Below, one piece after another: positions 33,522 through 41,305 of a stretch of 62,242 bases of DNA. This DNA comes from a virus. Below the pieces are notes generated by a model, which searched no databases, was not told the DNA's origin, and saw only the letters and a program-made list of their open reading frames with translations. A program made the position numbers and the translations under genes. Numbering within the stretch: position 1 is the first letter of the stretch; every line of letters starts with the position of its first letter. The DNA lies in IMG/VR virus record IMGVR_UViG_3300027608_000031, positions 1 through 62,242 of that record. One strand, written 5' to 3'.

Positions 33522-35069
33522 TTAACTCAGTATTTCCCCGTATAGGTCAATAATTTTGTGGTGAATATCAACTTTGTTATTCAACATGGTGTACATGCGG
33601 CGTTCTACACCACTACCCTGCAAGTGCACTACAACTGATGGGTTCTTTTGCCCTGCCCTATGGACTCGTGCGTTGCATTGCAAATATGTCTCTACGGACA
33701 TTACTGGACTCCAATACACAATCGTGTTTGCGGCATGTAGGGTAACCCCGTGTGACGCCGCTTGCGGTTGTATGACTAACACTTGTGGGCTGGCAGTCGT
33801 TTGGAATCTCTCAAAAATTTCTGTGCGTTTGCTTGCGGCTACCCCGCCATGAATGACTGCGGTTGCATACCCATGCTTCTTTAAGTCTTCTAGTACAACT
33901 TCAATCGCATGTCTAAACGGTACGAACACCAGCACCTTGTGGCTGGACTCCTCAATAACTTCACGCAAGACGGCTAGGCGGTTGCTTGCATCGAACTGCA
34001 CAACTTCGCCTGTATCGGAATACACCGCACCACCTGATAGTTGTAGTAACTTGTTTAAGTTAGCGGCGGCGTTGACTGTTGTTATCTCTTCACCAGCCGC
34101 TTGTACGATTAACTGACGGCGAAGTAACTCATAGTATTTCTCTTGCTGTGCAGTAAGCGGTACGTCTCGCGTTACGTAGGTCATCTCAGGTAAATCTAAA
34201 CATTGCTCTTTCGTAAAACGTATCGCAGGTTGTAGTGCTTTGTATACCGTGTCGTTCGCATCGGGCTTCGGCACCCACTTGAACTGCGTGACTTTGTTCA
34301 TCACTTGGTCTCTGAACCCACCAAAGAATCGTGGGATATTGTTGGGGTTGACTAACTTTGCTATGCCATACGCATCTACTGGAGACTGTGAAGCTGGCGT
34401 TCCTGTCAACATCCATAGCCATGACGTAGGCTGGAGTAATTTACTCAAGATTTTCCAACGCTTCGTCTGAGGATTTTTATATGCGTTCGCCTCGTCAACC
34501 ACGATTAAATCAAAGCCACCCTGTACAACGGCTTCCGCTACGATTTCTAAACCGTCGTAGTTAATGATGACGAACTCTGCATCACCCTTAATTATTTCTC
34601 TACGTTTCTCAGGCTTGCCATACGCGACATCTACTCTGCGGTGCATCGCAAATCTAAACAAGTCATTACGCCATGCCGAGTCCATGATGGACAAGGGGCA
34701 GATTACAAGCACGCGCTTGATAATCTTTTGCATCATTAGATAGTCTGCCGACCATATAACACTAGCCGTTTTGCCTGTGCCCTGTTCGTTAAAACAGAAC
34801 GCACGGCGGTGCATGGTTAAAAAAGACGATGTAACTTTTTGATGGTCAAATGGTTTATAAAGCCCCGGCCACTTATACGTTCCATTGATAGGTGACGGTA
34901 CGTTGATACGTAAGTTTTTCAACACTAGAGTCTCTTCCAAGCCCCAGTTCACTAACACACTTGCTGAGTTCTCATCTCTCTCCAACACCTTGCTCTTTGG
35001 AATCACCGTAGTGATTCTGTCGGGGTGTTTTACCTTGAGCAGTATTGCTCTGTTCTCAATAATCTCCAT
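33522..35069 (-). CDS. SNF2-family DNA helicase/translocase
   Basis: This 515-residue protein has the SF2/SNF2 motifs in order: I NEQGTGKTAS (~94-103), II VVDEANAYKN, III MLTGTPASQSP, IV/V VLVFVPFRHAIEVV and IQPQAASHGVTLHAANTIVY (split), VI NARVHRAGQK. The motif II variant DEAN is normal for phage SNF2 proteins. It probably remodels or translocates on DNA during replication or recombination. The ATG at 35069 is preferred because CGGAGAGAGC precedes it; an upstream in-frame start at 35129 has no good site. A structured 205-base leader precedes it. Confidence 0.9.
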   Translation of the reverse strand: MEIIENRAILLKVKHPDRITTVIPKSKVLERDENSASVLVNWGLEETLVLKNLRINVPSPINGTYKWPGLYKPFDHQKVTSSFLTMHRRAFCFNEQGTGKTASVIWSADYLMMQKIIKRVLVICPLSIMDSAWRNDLFRFAMHRRVDVAYGKPEKRREIIKGDAEFVIINYDGLEIVAEAVVQGGFDLIVVDEANAYKNPQTKRWKILSKLLQPTSWLWMLTGTPASQSPVDAYGIAKLVNPNNIPRFFGGFRDQVMNKVTQFKWVPKPDANDTVYKALQPAIRFTKEQCLDLPEMTYVTRDVPLTAQQEKYYELLRRQLIVQAAGEEITTVNAAANLNKLLQLSGGAVYSDTGEVVQFDASNRLAVLREVIEESSHKVLVFVPFRHAIEVVLEDLKKHGYATAVIHGGVAASKRTEIFERFQTTASPQVLVIQPQAASHGVTLHAANTIVYWSPVMSVETYLQCNARVHRAGQKNPSVVVHLQGSGVERRMYTMLNNKVDIHHKIIDLYGEILS

Positions 35070-35274
35070 GCTCTCTCCGATTGTTATGCACTCCAAACAC
35101 GGTCTGTGTTTAGAGGAAATTGGTGGCACCTTGCGGGTGCCATTCGGTTAAATCACCTACCTCTAGAAAGGGGAGCGGTAGGCTCTAACTGATGCGGTTT
35201 TCGTTTCCATGAGGGGATTGACAGCCCCCGCGCTACTTAACACTCACACCTAACTCAGTAGCGCATATCTAAAA
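35070..35274 (-). ncRNA. Multi-hairpin untranslated segment before SNF2 gene
   Basis: Read on the - strand, four stems follow one another: GCGCTACT/AGTAGCGC (35264-35257 with 35237-35230), GGGG/CCCC just after it, CCTACC/GGTAGG, and TGGCACC/GGTGCCA (35142-35124, loop CGCAA). No U-run follows, so these are not terminators. It could be a cis-regulatory leader or an independent RNA. No known riboswitch class recognised. Confidence 0.5.
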
Positions 35275-35535
35275 TTACTTCATTGACTTGTCGGGATTCC
35301 TTTTGAACGAACGGTTCTTTGCGGGGGCTTGCAAGGTGTAACCCTCTTTGTTAGTGCCACCCTTACTCAGCGCAACCTTGTGGGCAACATCTTTACCCTT
35401 GCGGTCTACGCCCTTCTTGTCCAGCGCACGTCTAGCGCGTTGGCGTTCCATGCGTGCTTCGTGCGCACCCGCACGTTTTTTTTCCAGTTCATACTCATGC
35501 TTGGCATCGCGGTCTGATTTGTTTTTGTATGTCAT
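35275..35535 (-). CDS. Small basic protein with HNH-like remnant
   Basis: This 86-residue, very basic protein (about one third Lys/Arg) has a charged helix (KHEYELEKKRAGAHEARMER), then GVDRKGKDVAHKVALSKGGT followed by N and GYTLQAPAKNRSFKRNPDKS. The order VAH-x-SKGG-x-N-x-L-x-x-NRS resembles a reduced HNH nuclease fold in which catalytic residues are partly replaced, so I do not call it an active nuclease. Nucleic-acid binding is likely. It is TAATG-like coupled to the upstream nuclease gene. Confidence 0.6.
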   Translation of the reverse strand: MTYKNKSDRDAKHEYELEKKRAGAHEARMERQRARRALDKKGVDRKGKDVAHKVALSKGGTNKEGYTLQAPAKNRSFKRNPDKSMK

Positions 35536-36221
35536 TACTCATTCCTTCCGTTGTGTGGGCATATAAGCACGGGGCACCATGCTTTACATGTGAAGTTTTT
35601 CTTTGGATTAAACACGCCTGACTCGTATGCTGTTTCACGGGTCACCAACATGTTATCCAGTTGTGCAAATATGTTAAGCCCAGTAGCCACCTTGTACTGC
35701 GCCCTGATGAAGTCACCCACCACGACAAACAGTAGTCCACCCTTGACAGTTTCTATCTCAGGGAAATGCACGAATATGCAAGCCGCCATGAGTGCAAGTT
35801 GTTTAGGGTCAGCGTACTTACTGCTCTTGCCTGTTTTGTAATCAATTACACGGGCTTCTTTCTTTTCTTTATTGATAACGATTAGGTCAGCAACACCACG
35901 ATACCAAACTTCTTTATCAAAGAATCCACAAGGTACAAGGCGTCCATCTTCTTTCTTGATGCCCATCTTGAGTTCACAATGCTTCTCGCCTTTCATGTTC
36001 TTCAACACGTCCAACATCGGCAATATGTAGTCGTACTTTGCAGGTAGTGGTTTGTCGTCCCGTATGTAGTGCTCTGCGGCAGAGTGCAAGTCTTTGCCAT
36101 ACATCATCGCGTCGCTCTCAGGTTCCTTGATGTCCTTCGCCACTCGCAAGTGGTAATATTTTTTAGGGCACTGGTCGAACAGCGTGATGCTTGAGTAACT
36201 CCATGCGGGTGCTTTGTTCAT
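35535..36221 (-). CDS. Cas4/RecB-like PD-(D/E)XK nuclease with Fe-S cysteines
   Basis: This 228-residue protein has WSYSSITLFDQCPKKYYHLR at the N-terminus (first Cys), YGKDLHSAAEHYI (His), VWYRGVADLIV (Asp), ARVIDYKTGK (D-x-K) and a C-terminal FTCKAWCPVLICPHNG cluster with three Cys. One N-terminal plus three C-terminal cysteines around a RecB nuclease is the arrangement of Cas4-type 4Fe-4S exonucleases. The start at 36221 overlaps the upstream stop as TAATG. No CRISPR array or other cas gene is present, so a replication or recombination exonuclease role is likely. Confidence 0.8.
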   Translation of the reverse strand: MNKAPAWSYSSITLFDQCPKKYYHLRVAKDIKEPESDAMMYGKDLHSAAEHYIRDDKPLPAKYDYILPMLDVLKNMKGEKHCELKMGIKKEDGRLVPCGFFDKEVWYRGVADLIVINKEKKEARVIDYKTGKSSKYADPKQLALMAACIFVHFPEIETVKGGLLFVVVGDFIRAQYKVATGLNIFAQLDNMLVTRETAYESGVFNPKKNFTCKAWCPVLICPHNGRNE

Positions 36222-36382
36222 TAGTTTGTAGCCCCTATGTGAACCCAACGCATTACAGTCTCGTCGTAAATCATTGACGGCATAACGGGATGCTTAATGA
36301 CTACCTCATTAGCGGAAGTAAGCACCATCTCGGTCTTCTCGTCGTACCCAAGTGGGAACGTAGTAATAGGTTGCGGTGTCAT
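36221..36382 (-). CDS. Small hypothetical protein between polymerase and nuclease
   Basis: This 53-residue frame begins directly after the polymerase stop and ends overlapping the nuclease start (TAATG). The product runs MTPQPITTFPLGYDEKTEMV, then LTSANEVVIKHPVMPS, then MIYDETVMRWVHIGATN. Tight coupling on both sides supports a real gene. There is no recognisable domain; it may be a small accessory or inhibitor. Confidence 0.7.
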   Translation of the reverse strand: MTPQPITTFPLGYDEKTEMVLTSANEVVIKHPVMPSMIYDETVMRWVHIGATN

Positions 36383-38215
36383 TTAACAATCTCCATAACT
36401 ATCTCCATAGCCAGCCTCACAATTTAATGGTATGCCTTTTGCCCATTCGGGTACGTAGCGCATACAGTCCATCACGTATTGCTTGGCTTCTTCAGCTTCT
36501 TCTTTTGGAGCAACACATGCCACGGCATCGTGAACAGTAAGCACGACACAGTATCTCTTTGCAATTCTCAACATCTGTTCGCCAATGATGCAACGTGCCA
36601 AACCCTGACAAACGTTCTCTGTCAACTTGCCACCATACAGTTTTACTATGCCCTTACGGGAGTCATAGACGTACTGCGTCTTGCCTTGGTCGTCCACCAT
36701 TTTTCGCAAGTTTGGATACCGTTGGTACAAACCGTTAGGCATGAGGATACCATCTTTATGTATCTCAATGCAACCGTTGCCCCACTTGGTTGTTTGCCCG
36801 TTTGCTAGAGCCGTAATCGCCGTGGAGCCTGCTTGCCATAGGGCGGGAATATAGGGGTAGGTTTCTCGATAGGTTTTGATAATCCCTGCGGCTTCTCCCT
36901 CAGTAACTGTGACGTCAAACGTCTTGAGTTGCGCTTGGAACTTCGTACCGCCCATGCCATAACCCGCTCCAAGAATTGTGGTTTTACCCACAAACCGTTC
37001 GGGGTTCGCCTTAGTATCCAAGACTTCTTCGATGGGCTTGCGGTAAATCTGCGATGCCATGATTTTGTATACGTCCTCGCCATTCGCAAATGCCTCCATT
37101 AAGTCTGTTTGTCCCGCAAACCAAGCAAGCACACGGGCTTCAATCTGCGATGAGTCGCAGTCAATAATCACATACCCTTCGGGGGCTAGGATTGCGTTCT
37201 TCAATACCCCCGCGTTCTCGCCACGTGAGGGAAAGTTTTGGAAGTTCAGTTTGTCCGACCCACCCCACCGTCCCGTGTGTGCGGCGTAGTATGAGAGGGG
37301 TACAGGTATCAGTCCTCTTGTGGCAATCCCAATCAACCGCTCGGTGCGCGTCTCTTCAAGCGTAGTCTTATTGCCAAGCCGTGCGGCAACCAGTGCTTGC
37401 ACTCGTATATCTTTGTGGTCAGCCATCGCCTTGAACTCTTCGTCGTTCTTAGCCAGTGCAAGCGTCTCCTTGCCCGTAGTTGGACTTATCTTCATAGGCG
37501 GTTCAACACCCAACTTGCGTAGAACTTCTGCAAACTTCTTGTTGGACATTAAATCTTCGATAGAACAACCTGCTGCTGCAAGTGACTTAGCCTTCCTATC
37601 ACGTACTTGTACAAGATGTTTTTCAAGTAGACCCGGATCGAGCCTTAAAACTGGTTCTGTAAACATCCTGATAGTTGTATCAATCAACTTCAACTCCACC
37701 ATCTTGAATGAAGGTAGTAGTGTTCGGAATAAGTCGTATGTAAGTGTTACGTCGTTCTTACAGTAGTCACCATACGCATCAAGTTGTCGCGTTGTGAAGT
37801 CCTCGCGCTTCAAGTCAATAGCCGCCACAACTTCTCTACCCTTGACGCCAAGCCCATAGTGCACAGCCAACTTCTCAAGACTGCCACCCACCTCAGTACC
37901 ATGCACGGCACGCGCCATGCTCAACGTGTCACCGATAGCCATAGGCTTGATGTTGTAGTGCCAACTTAGTATTGCCATATCAAACATGGCATTGTGTGCA
38001 ACCGCCATGCTGTTAGCCCAGTCAAATCGTTTTAGGAACTCGTAGGTCTGCATGTAGTTACCACTGAACCACTCAGGCTTGCCACCATCCATTTGCACCG
38101 ACACACCAATCACATGGAATCGCGGGTCACGCACATACTCTTCAGTGGTCTGCTTCTTGAACCCTAAGTCCCCACTGGTGTAGTACGTCTCAAAATCTAC
38201 GGTCAATACGTTCAT
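36383..38215 (-). CDS. Family A DNA polymerase with 3'-5' exonuclease domain
   Basis: This 610-residue protein has an N-terminal DEDD exonuclease starting VDFETYY (residues 6-12) with AHNAMFDMAIL and a C-terminal YGDYCKNDV motif. The polymerase domain shows motif A DCDSSQIEARVLAW, the motif B region FVGKTTILGAGYGMGGTKFQ and motif C VLTVHDAV. It replicates phage DNA. The ATG at 38215 is selected because the exonuclease begins immediately after it, and a longer version from 38275 would extend far into the upstream sigma-like gene. It overlaps that gene by 26 bases. Confidence 0.92.
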   Translation of the reverse strand: MNVLTVDFETYYTSGDLGFKKQTTEEYVRDPRFHVIGVSVQMDGGKPEWFSGNYMQTYEFLKRFDWANSMAVAHNAMFDMAILSWHYNIKPMAIGDTLSMARAVHGTEVGGSLEKLAVHYGLGVKGREVVAAIDLKREDFTTRQLDAYGDYCKNDVTLTYDLFRTLLPSFKMVELKLIDTTIRMFTEPVLRLDPGLLEKHLVQVRDRKAKSLAAAGCSIEDLMSNKKFAEVLRKLGVEPPMKISPTTGKETLALAKNDEEFKAMADHKDIRVQALVAARLGNKTTLEETRTERLIGIATRGLIPVPLSYYAAHTGRWGGSDKLNFQNFPSRGENAGVLKNAILAPEGYVIIDCDSSQIEARVLAWFAGQTDLMEAFANGEDVYKIMASQIYRKPIEEVLDTKANPERFVGKTTILGAGYGMGGTKFQAQLKTFDVTVTEGEAAGIIKTYRETYPYIPALWQAGSTAITALANGQTTKWGNGCIEIHKDGILMPNGLYQRYPNLRKMVDDQGKTQYVYDSRKGIVKLYGGKLTENVCQGLARCIIGEQMLRIAKRYCVVLTVHDAVACVAPKEEAEEAKQYVMDCMRYVPEWAKGIPLNCEAGYGDSYGDC

Positions 38216-38660
38216 GCGTTCTTTTCTTTCTGTTAGTTGGTTCGTAGCAGTCTTCGGGTGCAAAGACTTCTGCAAGTTTAAGTTCGGGGTGCTTCAGTTT
38301 ACGTATTGCCTTCATCTCAATCTGTCGAATACGCTCCCTTGTTACGTCGTACATCTTTGCTATTTCCTCAAGCATAAAATCGTTGTCAAGATTAATACCA
38401 AATCTAAAGCGCAACACTTTGGATTCTCTAGGCGTTAGCACGTCAAGTATTTCTTGTACAAACGCTGAGACTTCTTTCCTGTACAACTCTTCTTCGGGGC
38501 ACACGTATTCTGTGGGCTGTGGTGGGCATGGCAACTCAGGAAACTCGTCGTCATTTTTATACCCGCCGTAGTAGGCTTGGCGCAATTCATAACCAGCATT
38601 TACCATCGTGCCGTAGGGTATGGTGTGCCCCTTGTTTATTTTGCCGTATGGTCTAGCCAT
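38190..38660 (-). CDS. Sigma-70 region 4-only transcription factor
   Basis: This 156-residue protein's residues 75-125 read LTPRESKVLRFRFGINLDND, then FMLEEIAKMYDVTRERIRQI and EMKAIRKLKHPEL, an almost textbook region 4 including the -35-reading helix-turn-helix. Regions 1-3, including the -10 binding region 2, are absent. The N-terminal 60 residues are Pro/Tyr-rich (GKINKGHTIPYGT). It could redirect host RNA polymerase to phage late promoters, work as a half-sigma with another protein, or compete with host sigma. It overlaps the polymerase gene. Confidence 0.85.
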   Translation of the reverse strand: MARPYGKINKGHTIPYGTMVNAGYELRQAYYGGYKNDDEFPELPCPPQPTEYVCPEEELYRKEVSAFVQEILDVLTPRESKVLRFRFGINLDNDFMLEEIAKMYDVTRERIRQIEMKAIRKLKHPELKLAEVFAPEDCYEPTNRKKRTHERIDRRF

Positions 38661-38814
38661 TTTTTTCTTTCAGTTTGGCTTCAATGTACTCACGCAGTTC
38701 GTCAATCTCTTCATGTAACCGCTGTTGAATCATTGAGTTGCTAATCATCCCGTCTTGATGGTCGGGGTGTTCATCACAGCGTTGATAGAAGTCTTTGATG
38801 TCTTCGTATTTCAT
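38653..38814 (-). CDS. Small acidic coiled-coil protein
   Basis: This 53-residue protein starts at an ATG behind AAGGAGAAGAACAC and contains MISNSMIQQRLHEEIDELRE then YIEAKLKEKNG. The final EAKLKEKN is shared with the next upstream gene, a sign of recent duplication or a shared coupling element. It overlaps the sigma-like gene by 8 bases. Function is unknown. Confidence 0.6.
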   Translation of the reverse strand: MKYEDIKDFYQRCDEHPDHQDGMISNSMIQQRLHEEIDELREYIEAKLKEKNG

Positions 38815-38972
38815 GTGTTCTTCTCCTTGAGTTTGGCTTCTACTGCTCTTGCTAACGCAACATAGTGTGGCTTCATACCAAACACAGCGTCTTGTATGTC
38901 TTCTATTTCTTCGGCTCGTAATCCAACCCAAGGCTTCTTGTAGTCTTGGATGTCATCGTCTTCTTCAGTCAT
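38811..38972 (-). CDS. Small acidic protein sharing EAKLKEKN end with neighbour
   Basis: This 53-residue protein starts MTEEDDDIQDYKKPWVGLRA, contains EEIEDIQDAVFGM, and ends RAVEAKLKEKNT. The ATG at 38972 is behind AAGGGGACAAGC. It overlaps both neighbours by 4 bases (ATGA). The end EAKLKEKNT matches the downstream gene's end. Function is unknown. Confidence 0.6.
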   Translation of the reverse strand: MTEEDDDIQDYKKPWVGLRAEEIEDIQDAVFGMKPHYVALARAVEAKLKEKNT

Positions 38973-39304
38973 GCTTGTCCCCTTGCTCTGATTGCTTTTA
39001 CGTAAGCCAACAACATTTCTGCAACCCAACTCTGTATTGCTGGGTTATCTTTTAGTCCACTTAAGTCTGTTGTTTCTAATAACTTTGCACACGCCTCGCG
39101 CTCTGCTTCTATCGCGGGCTTCAGCATATCTATCGCAGTCTCATGCAACTTCTGTTGTATCTCTAACATCTCTGTTAACTTGACAATCTGTTCTTTGTGT
39201 GGTGGTTCAAAATAAAACCTAACATGATGCCCTTCTTTGTGCGGGTCACTTACTTCAACAAAGTGTTCTGTCCACCTAGCGTCTGTATGTAAAAAGTCAG
39301 TCAT
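38969..39304 (-). CDS. Hypothetical protein, helical C-terminus
   Basis: This 111-residue protein's N-terminus contains WTEHFVEVSDPHKEGHHVRF followed by YFEPPHKEQI, a beta element; the C-terminal two thirds is a long helix (LTEMLEIQQKLHETAIDMLK, then PAIEAEREACAKLLE). AIEAEREACAKL is a phrase common in small phage early proteins. It is coupled to both neighbours by 4-base overlaps. Function is unknown. Confidence 0.6.
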   Translation of the reverse strand: MTDFLHTDARWTEHFVEVSDPHKEGHHVRFYFEPPHKEQIVKLTEMLEIQQKLHETAIDMLKPAIEAEREACAKLLETTDLSGLKDNPAIQSWVAEMLLAYVKAIRARGQA

Positions 39305-39477
39305 GTGTTCTTCTCCTTGCTTCTGTCCCACTTCTCTCCAAACAGTTCGTCAGCCATAGCCCACTGCAAGAGCATGGTGTACATAAGTCCTTCCGAACCC
39401 ACGTTGCAAGCCTGCTCTGCCCAGTACAAACTGTTGTGCTTTGCGCCTTCTATGTATTCCTCTCTAGTTTGGTTCAT
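39301..39477 (-). CDS. Small hypothetical protein (58 residues)
   Basis: An ATG at 39477 behind GGAGGAGAACAA opens a 58-residue frame: MNQTREEYIEGAKHNSLYWA, EQACNVGSEGLMYTMLLQWA, MADELFGEKWDRSKEKNT. It overlaps the genes on both sides by 4 bases (ATGA), a strong sign that it is translated. Probably helical; no known family. Confidence 0.7.
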   Translation of the reverse strand: MNQTREEYIEGAKHNSLYWAEQACNVGSEGLMYTMLLQWAMADELFGEKWDRSKEKNT

Positions 39478-39719
39478 TTGTTCTCCTCCGCTTTAGTAAC
39501 TTCGGGGCGTGCTAACCCACCGACACCAACTCTGCTTGCACGTTTTAAATCCTCAACTGCTTTGTGCTGTGCAACGATTTCGGGGTACGCCTCTTGCAAC
39601 CACTTATCACGCTCGAACATAATTTCCCAACGCTTCCACATGGCTTTCATTGTTTCGTTCTGCAAACTGATACGGTCGTCAAGACGTTTTAACTCTTCTC
39701 TTGTTTCGTCTGCGTTCAT
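39474..39719 (-). CDS. Coiled-coil protein, paralogue of the next gene
   Basis: This 81-residue, highly charged helical protein contains ETREELKRLDDRISLQNETM and DKWLQEAYPEIVAQHKAVED. The EAYPEIVAQHKAVEDLKRA segment matches EAYPDIIKQYDAIRELEKA in the gene at 39716, showing a tandem duplication. It is coupled by 4-base overlaps. Function is unknown. Confidence 0.65.
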   Translation of the reverse strand: MNADETREELKRLDDRISLQNETMKAMWKRWEIMFERDKWLQEAYPEIVAQHKAVEDLKRASRVGVGGLARPEVTKAEENK

Positions 39720-39982
39720 TTGATTTCTCCAAAAAACGGTTCAGTGTTTTTGTCTGCCCATGCAGACTGGTCGGCCTTCTCAAGTTCACGTATGGCGTCG
39801 TACTGCTTGATGATGTCGGGGTATGCTTCTGCTATCCAATCCAACTTCCTACCCTCAAATATTTGAAACAACTTCAACTCTTGTATATCGGTTTCTAGTT
39901 TACTTATGTGTTTACGTACGTCAGGGTGTAGGAATGGGTTGGTCTGCCACTCCCCAAGTTCTTGCTCTTTCATCTTGGTCAT
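39716..39982 (-). CDS. Coiled-coil protein, paralogue of the 39474 gene
   Basis: This 88-residue protein contains NPFLHPDVRKHISKLETDIQ, then ELKLFQIFEGRKLDWIAEAY and PDIIKQYDAIRELEKADQ. It shares the EAYP[ED]I segment and overall heptad pattern with its downstream neighbour but is about 10 residues longer at the N-terminus. Both start with weak but acceptable ribosome sites and 4-base couplings. Function is unknown. Confidence 0.65.
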   Translation of the reverse strand: MTKMKEQELGEWQTNPFLHPDVRKHISKLETDIQELKLFQIFEGRKLDWIAEAYPDIIKQYDAIRELEKADQSAWADKNTEPFFGEIK

Positions 39983-40179
39983 GCCTCCCTCACTTTCATC
40001 ATTGCGTCTGCTAGTTGATAGGCTTTTCTTGCCATGTCTTCAAAACTTTTGACGTTCCATGAACTACCCATGAAACCTTGCATAGCTTTAGCCGCAAAGT
40101 AATCACGTAAGGTCATGCCTTCTTGTGCAAACTGTGATGTGCCGCTATATGGTCTTGGAAATGCTGGTATATCTTTCAT
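39979..40179 (-). CDS. Conserved small phage protein, TLRDYFAAKAMQG type
   Basis: This 66-residue protein contains MKDIPAFPRPYSGTSQF and EGMTLRDYFAAKAMQGFMGS. GMTLRDYFA-KAMQ is one of the most common signatures of small phage early proteins and has no assigned function. The ATG at 40179, behind TGGAGGTTGAT, is preferred to the in-frame TTG at 40191. Confidence 0.7.
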   Translation of the reverse strand: MKDIPAFPRPYSGTSQFAQEGMTLRDYFAAKAMQGFMGSSWNVKSFEDMARKAYQLADAMMKVREA

Positions 40180-40180
40180 A

Positions 40181-40762
40181 TCAACCTCCAAAGATTTGCT
40201 TCAGTCGGTCATACAACTCACGCGCTTGTATAACTGATAGTGAGTTAATCACATCATCGGCTCTCCACCGTAATGTTCTGTGCTCAAATTTCTCTGCCAC
40301 CTTCTCAGGTACCAAGTCGCTAATGCCAACCTGTGTAGCCCTCGCTTCGTTCTTTGCTATCTTTGCCGCACGCGCCATAGCCGCACGCGCGACCATACCT
40401 TTACGTTTGTTCTTCTCCGCTCTTCTACGTGCTATGCGTTCTTCATCAGGCACAACGGTGTAGGTATAGGTGTTGCGTATGCCCCTTGATGTTTCATGCG
40501 TGGTGCTTTGTCGGGCTAAGTAGTTCGCATCGGTCAACTGCTTGAGGATTGATGCAATGTTTTTAAAGGTAATGTTGGGGTACTTCTGCGCTACCCTGTC
40601 ACGTAGTGCAGTGCTCTCGATGTGTGGGTTGTCGCGTATGAACCCAACAATTTTTGCTGTAGTTGTTTGTTTCTTTTCCACGGTCTTCTCCTGTATAGGT
40701 TGTTCGTCTTCTTTATCCCACTCTTGTATGACTTTCGCCATTTGTTCTCTTAAAGTTCCCAT
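40181..40762 (-). CDS. Winged-helix DNA-binding protein
   Basis: This 193-residue protein's residues ~35-90 (AKIVGFIRDNPHIESTALRD, then VAQKYPNITFKNIASILKQL and TDANYLARQ) form a winged helix. They are followed by a very basic helix (RIARRRAEKNKRKGMVARAA) and a C-terminal helical domain ending IQARELYDRLKQIF. The ATG at 40762 sits behind AGGAGGAG and overlaps the VRR-NUC stop. It is a candidate phage regulator, possibly of the early genes. Confidence 0.65.
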   Translation of the reverse strand: MGTLREQMAKVIQEWDKEDEQPIQEKTVEKKQTTTAKIVGFIRDNPHIESTALRDRVAQKYPNITFKNIASILKQLTDANYLARQSTTHETSRGIRNTYTYTVVPDEERIARRRAEKNKRKGMVARAAMARAAKIAKNEARATQVGISDLVPEKVAEKFEHRTLRWRADDVINSLSVIQARELYDRLKQIFGG

Positions 40763-41061
40763 CACTCCTCCTGTAAAATTACATCTAATATTTCCTGCAA
40801 CTCGTGCAGGTTCTCTTCATTGACAACGATGGCTATACCCTCCGCGTCTCTGATTTGTTTCAAGTTCTTGTCCTGTAGTGCGGTTGTCTTACCCTTACCT
40901 GCCTTGCACTCAACGGCTATGAAATAACCGCGATAGCAAACCACAATATCAGGTATACCCGCCGCACCATACCCACCCATCACTGGGTAAAAGTAATACA
41001 AGTTCTTGTATAGTTTCAGCATCTTTACGACTGCGTTTTTTACTTTCTTCTCAGGTGTCAT
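40762..41061 (-). CDS. VRR-NUC domain nuclease
   Basis: This 99-residue protein is essentially one VRR-NUC domain: PVMGGYGAAGIPDIVVCYRG, then YFIAVECKAGKGKTTALQ. D and E-x-K (IPDIV, VECK) are the catalytic residues of this PD-(D/E)XK branch, and the Q of ALQ is conserved. It acts on branched DNA in other systems and would resolve replication or recombination intermediates before packaging. The ATG follows AGGAGGTAATCA. Confidence 0.85.
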   Translation of the reverse strand: MTPEKKVKNAVVKMLKLYKNLYYFYPVMGGYGAAGIPDIVVCYRGYFIAVECKAGKGKTTALQDKNLKQIRDAEGIAIVVNEENLHELQEILDVILQEE

Positions 41062-41305
41062 TGATTACCTCCTTTAGTTTCTGCATGTAGTGCCGTGCTT
41101 TACCCGCATCGTCACTGCCTTCTTTCCGTCCCGCACGTAGGGAATATTTAATTACGTTGCCCTTGAGAAATCCAATGAACTCCTCACGGGTAAGCACCGA
41201 CTCCATCACATGCCACGGTTGCACTGGCATATCTTTGTAGTGGTTACCGCTCACCTGTATATCGTCGGCTGTCGTGCCGTTGAAACCTAACTTCTCCTGT
41301 GTCAT
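41051..41305 (-). CDS. DUF3310-family protein
   Basis: This 84-residue protein contains VSGNHYKDMPVQPWHVME, then REEFIGFLKGNVIKYSLRAG and GKARHYMQKLKEVI. HY-x-PVQPW-VME and F-x-GN-IKY-LRAG are the defining motifs of DUF3310, often mislabelled as nucleotide kinase. No nucleotide-binding motif is seen. It overlaps the nuclease gene by 11 bases. An RBS (AAGGAGAAAAACAC) is present. Confidence 0.85.
   Translation of the reverse strand: MTQEKLGFNGTTADDIQVSGNHYKDMPVQPWHVMESVLTREEFIGFLKGNVIKYSLRAGRKEGSDDAGKARHYMQKLKEVINDT

Noticed and set aside
35101-35274. A tRNA gene in the structured segment
   Set aside because: Stems are not in cloverleaf order and no T-loop or CCA-adjacent acceptor stem could be drawn.
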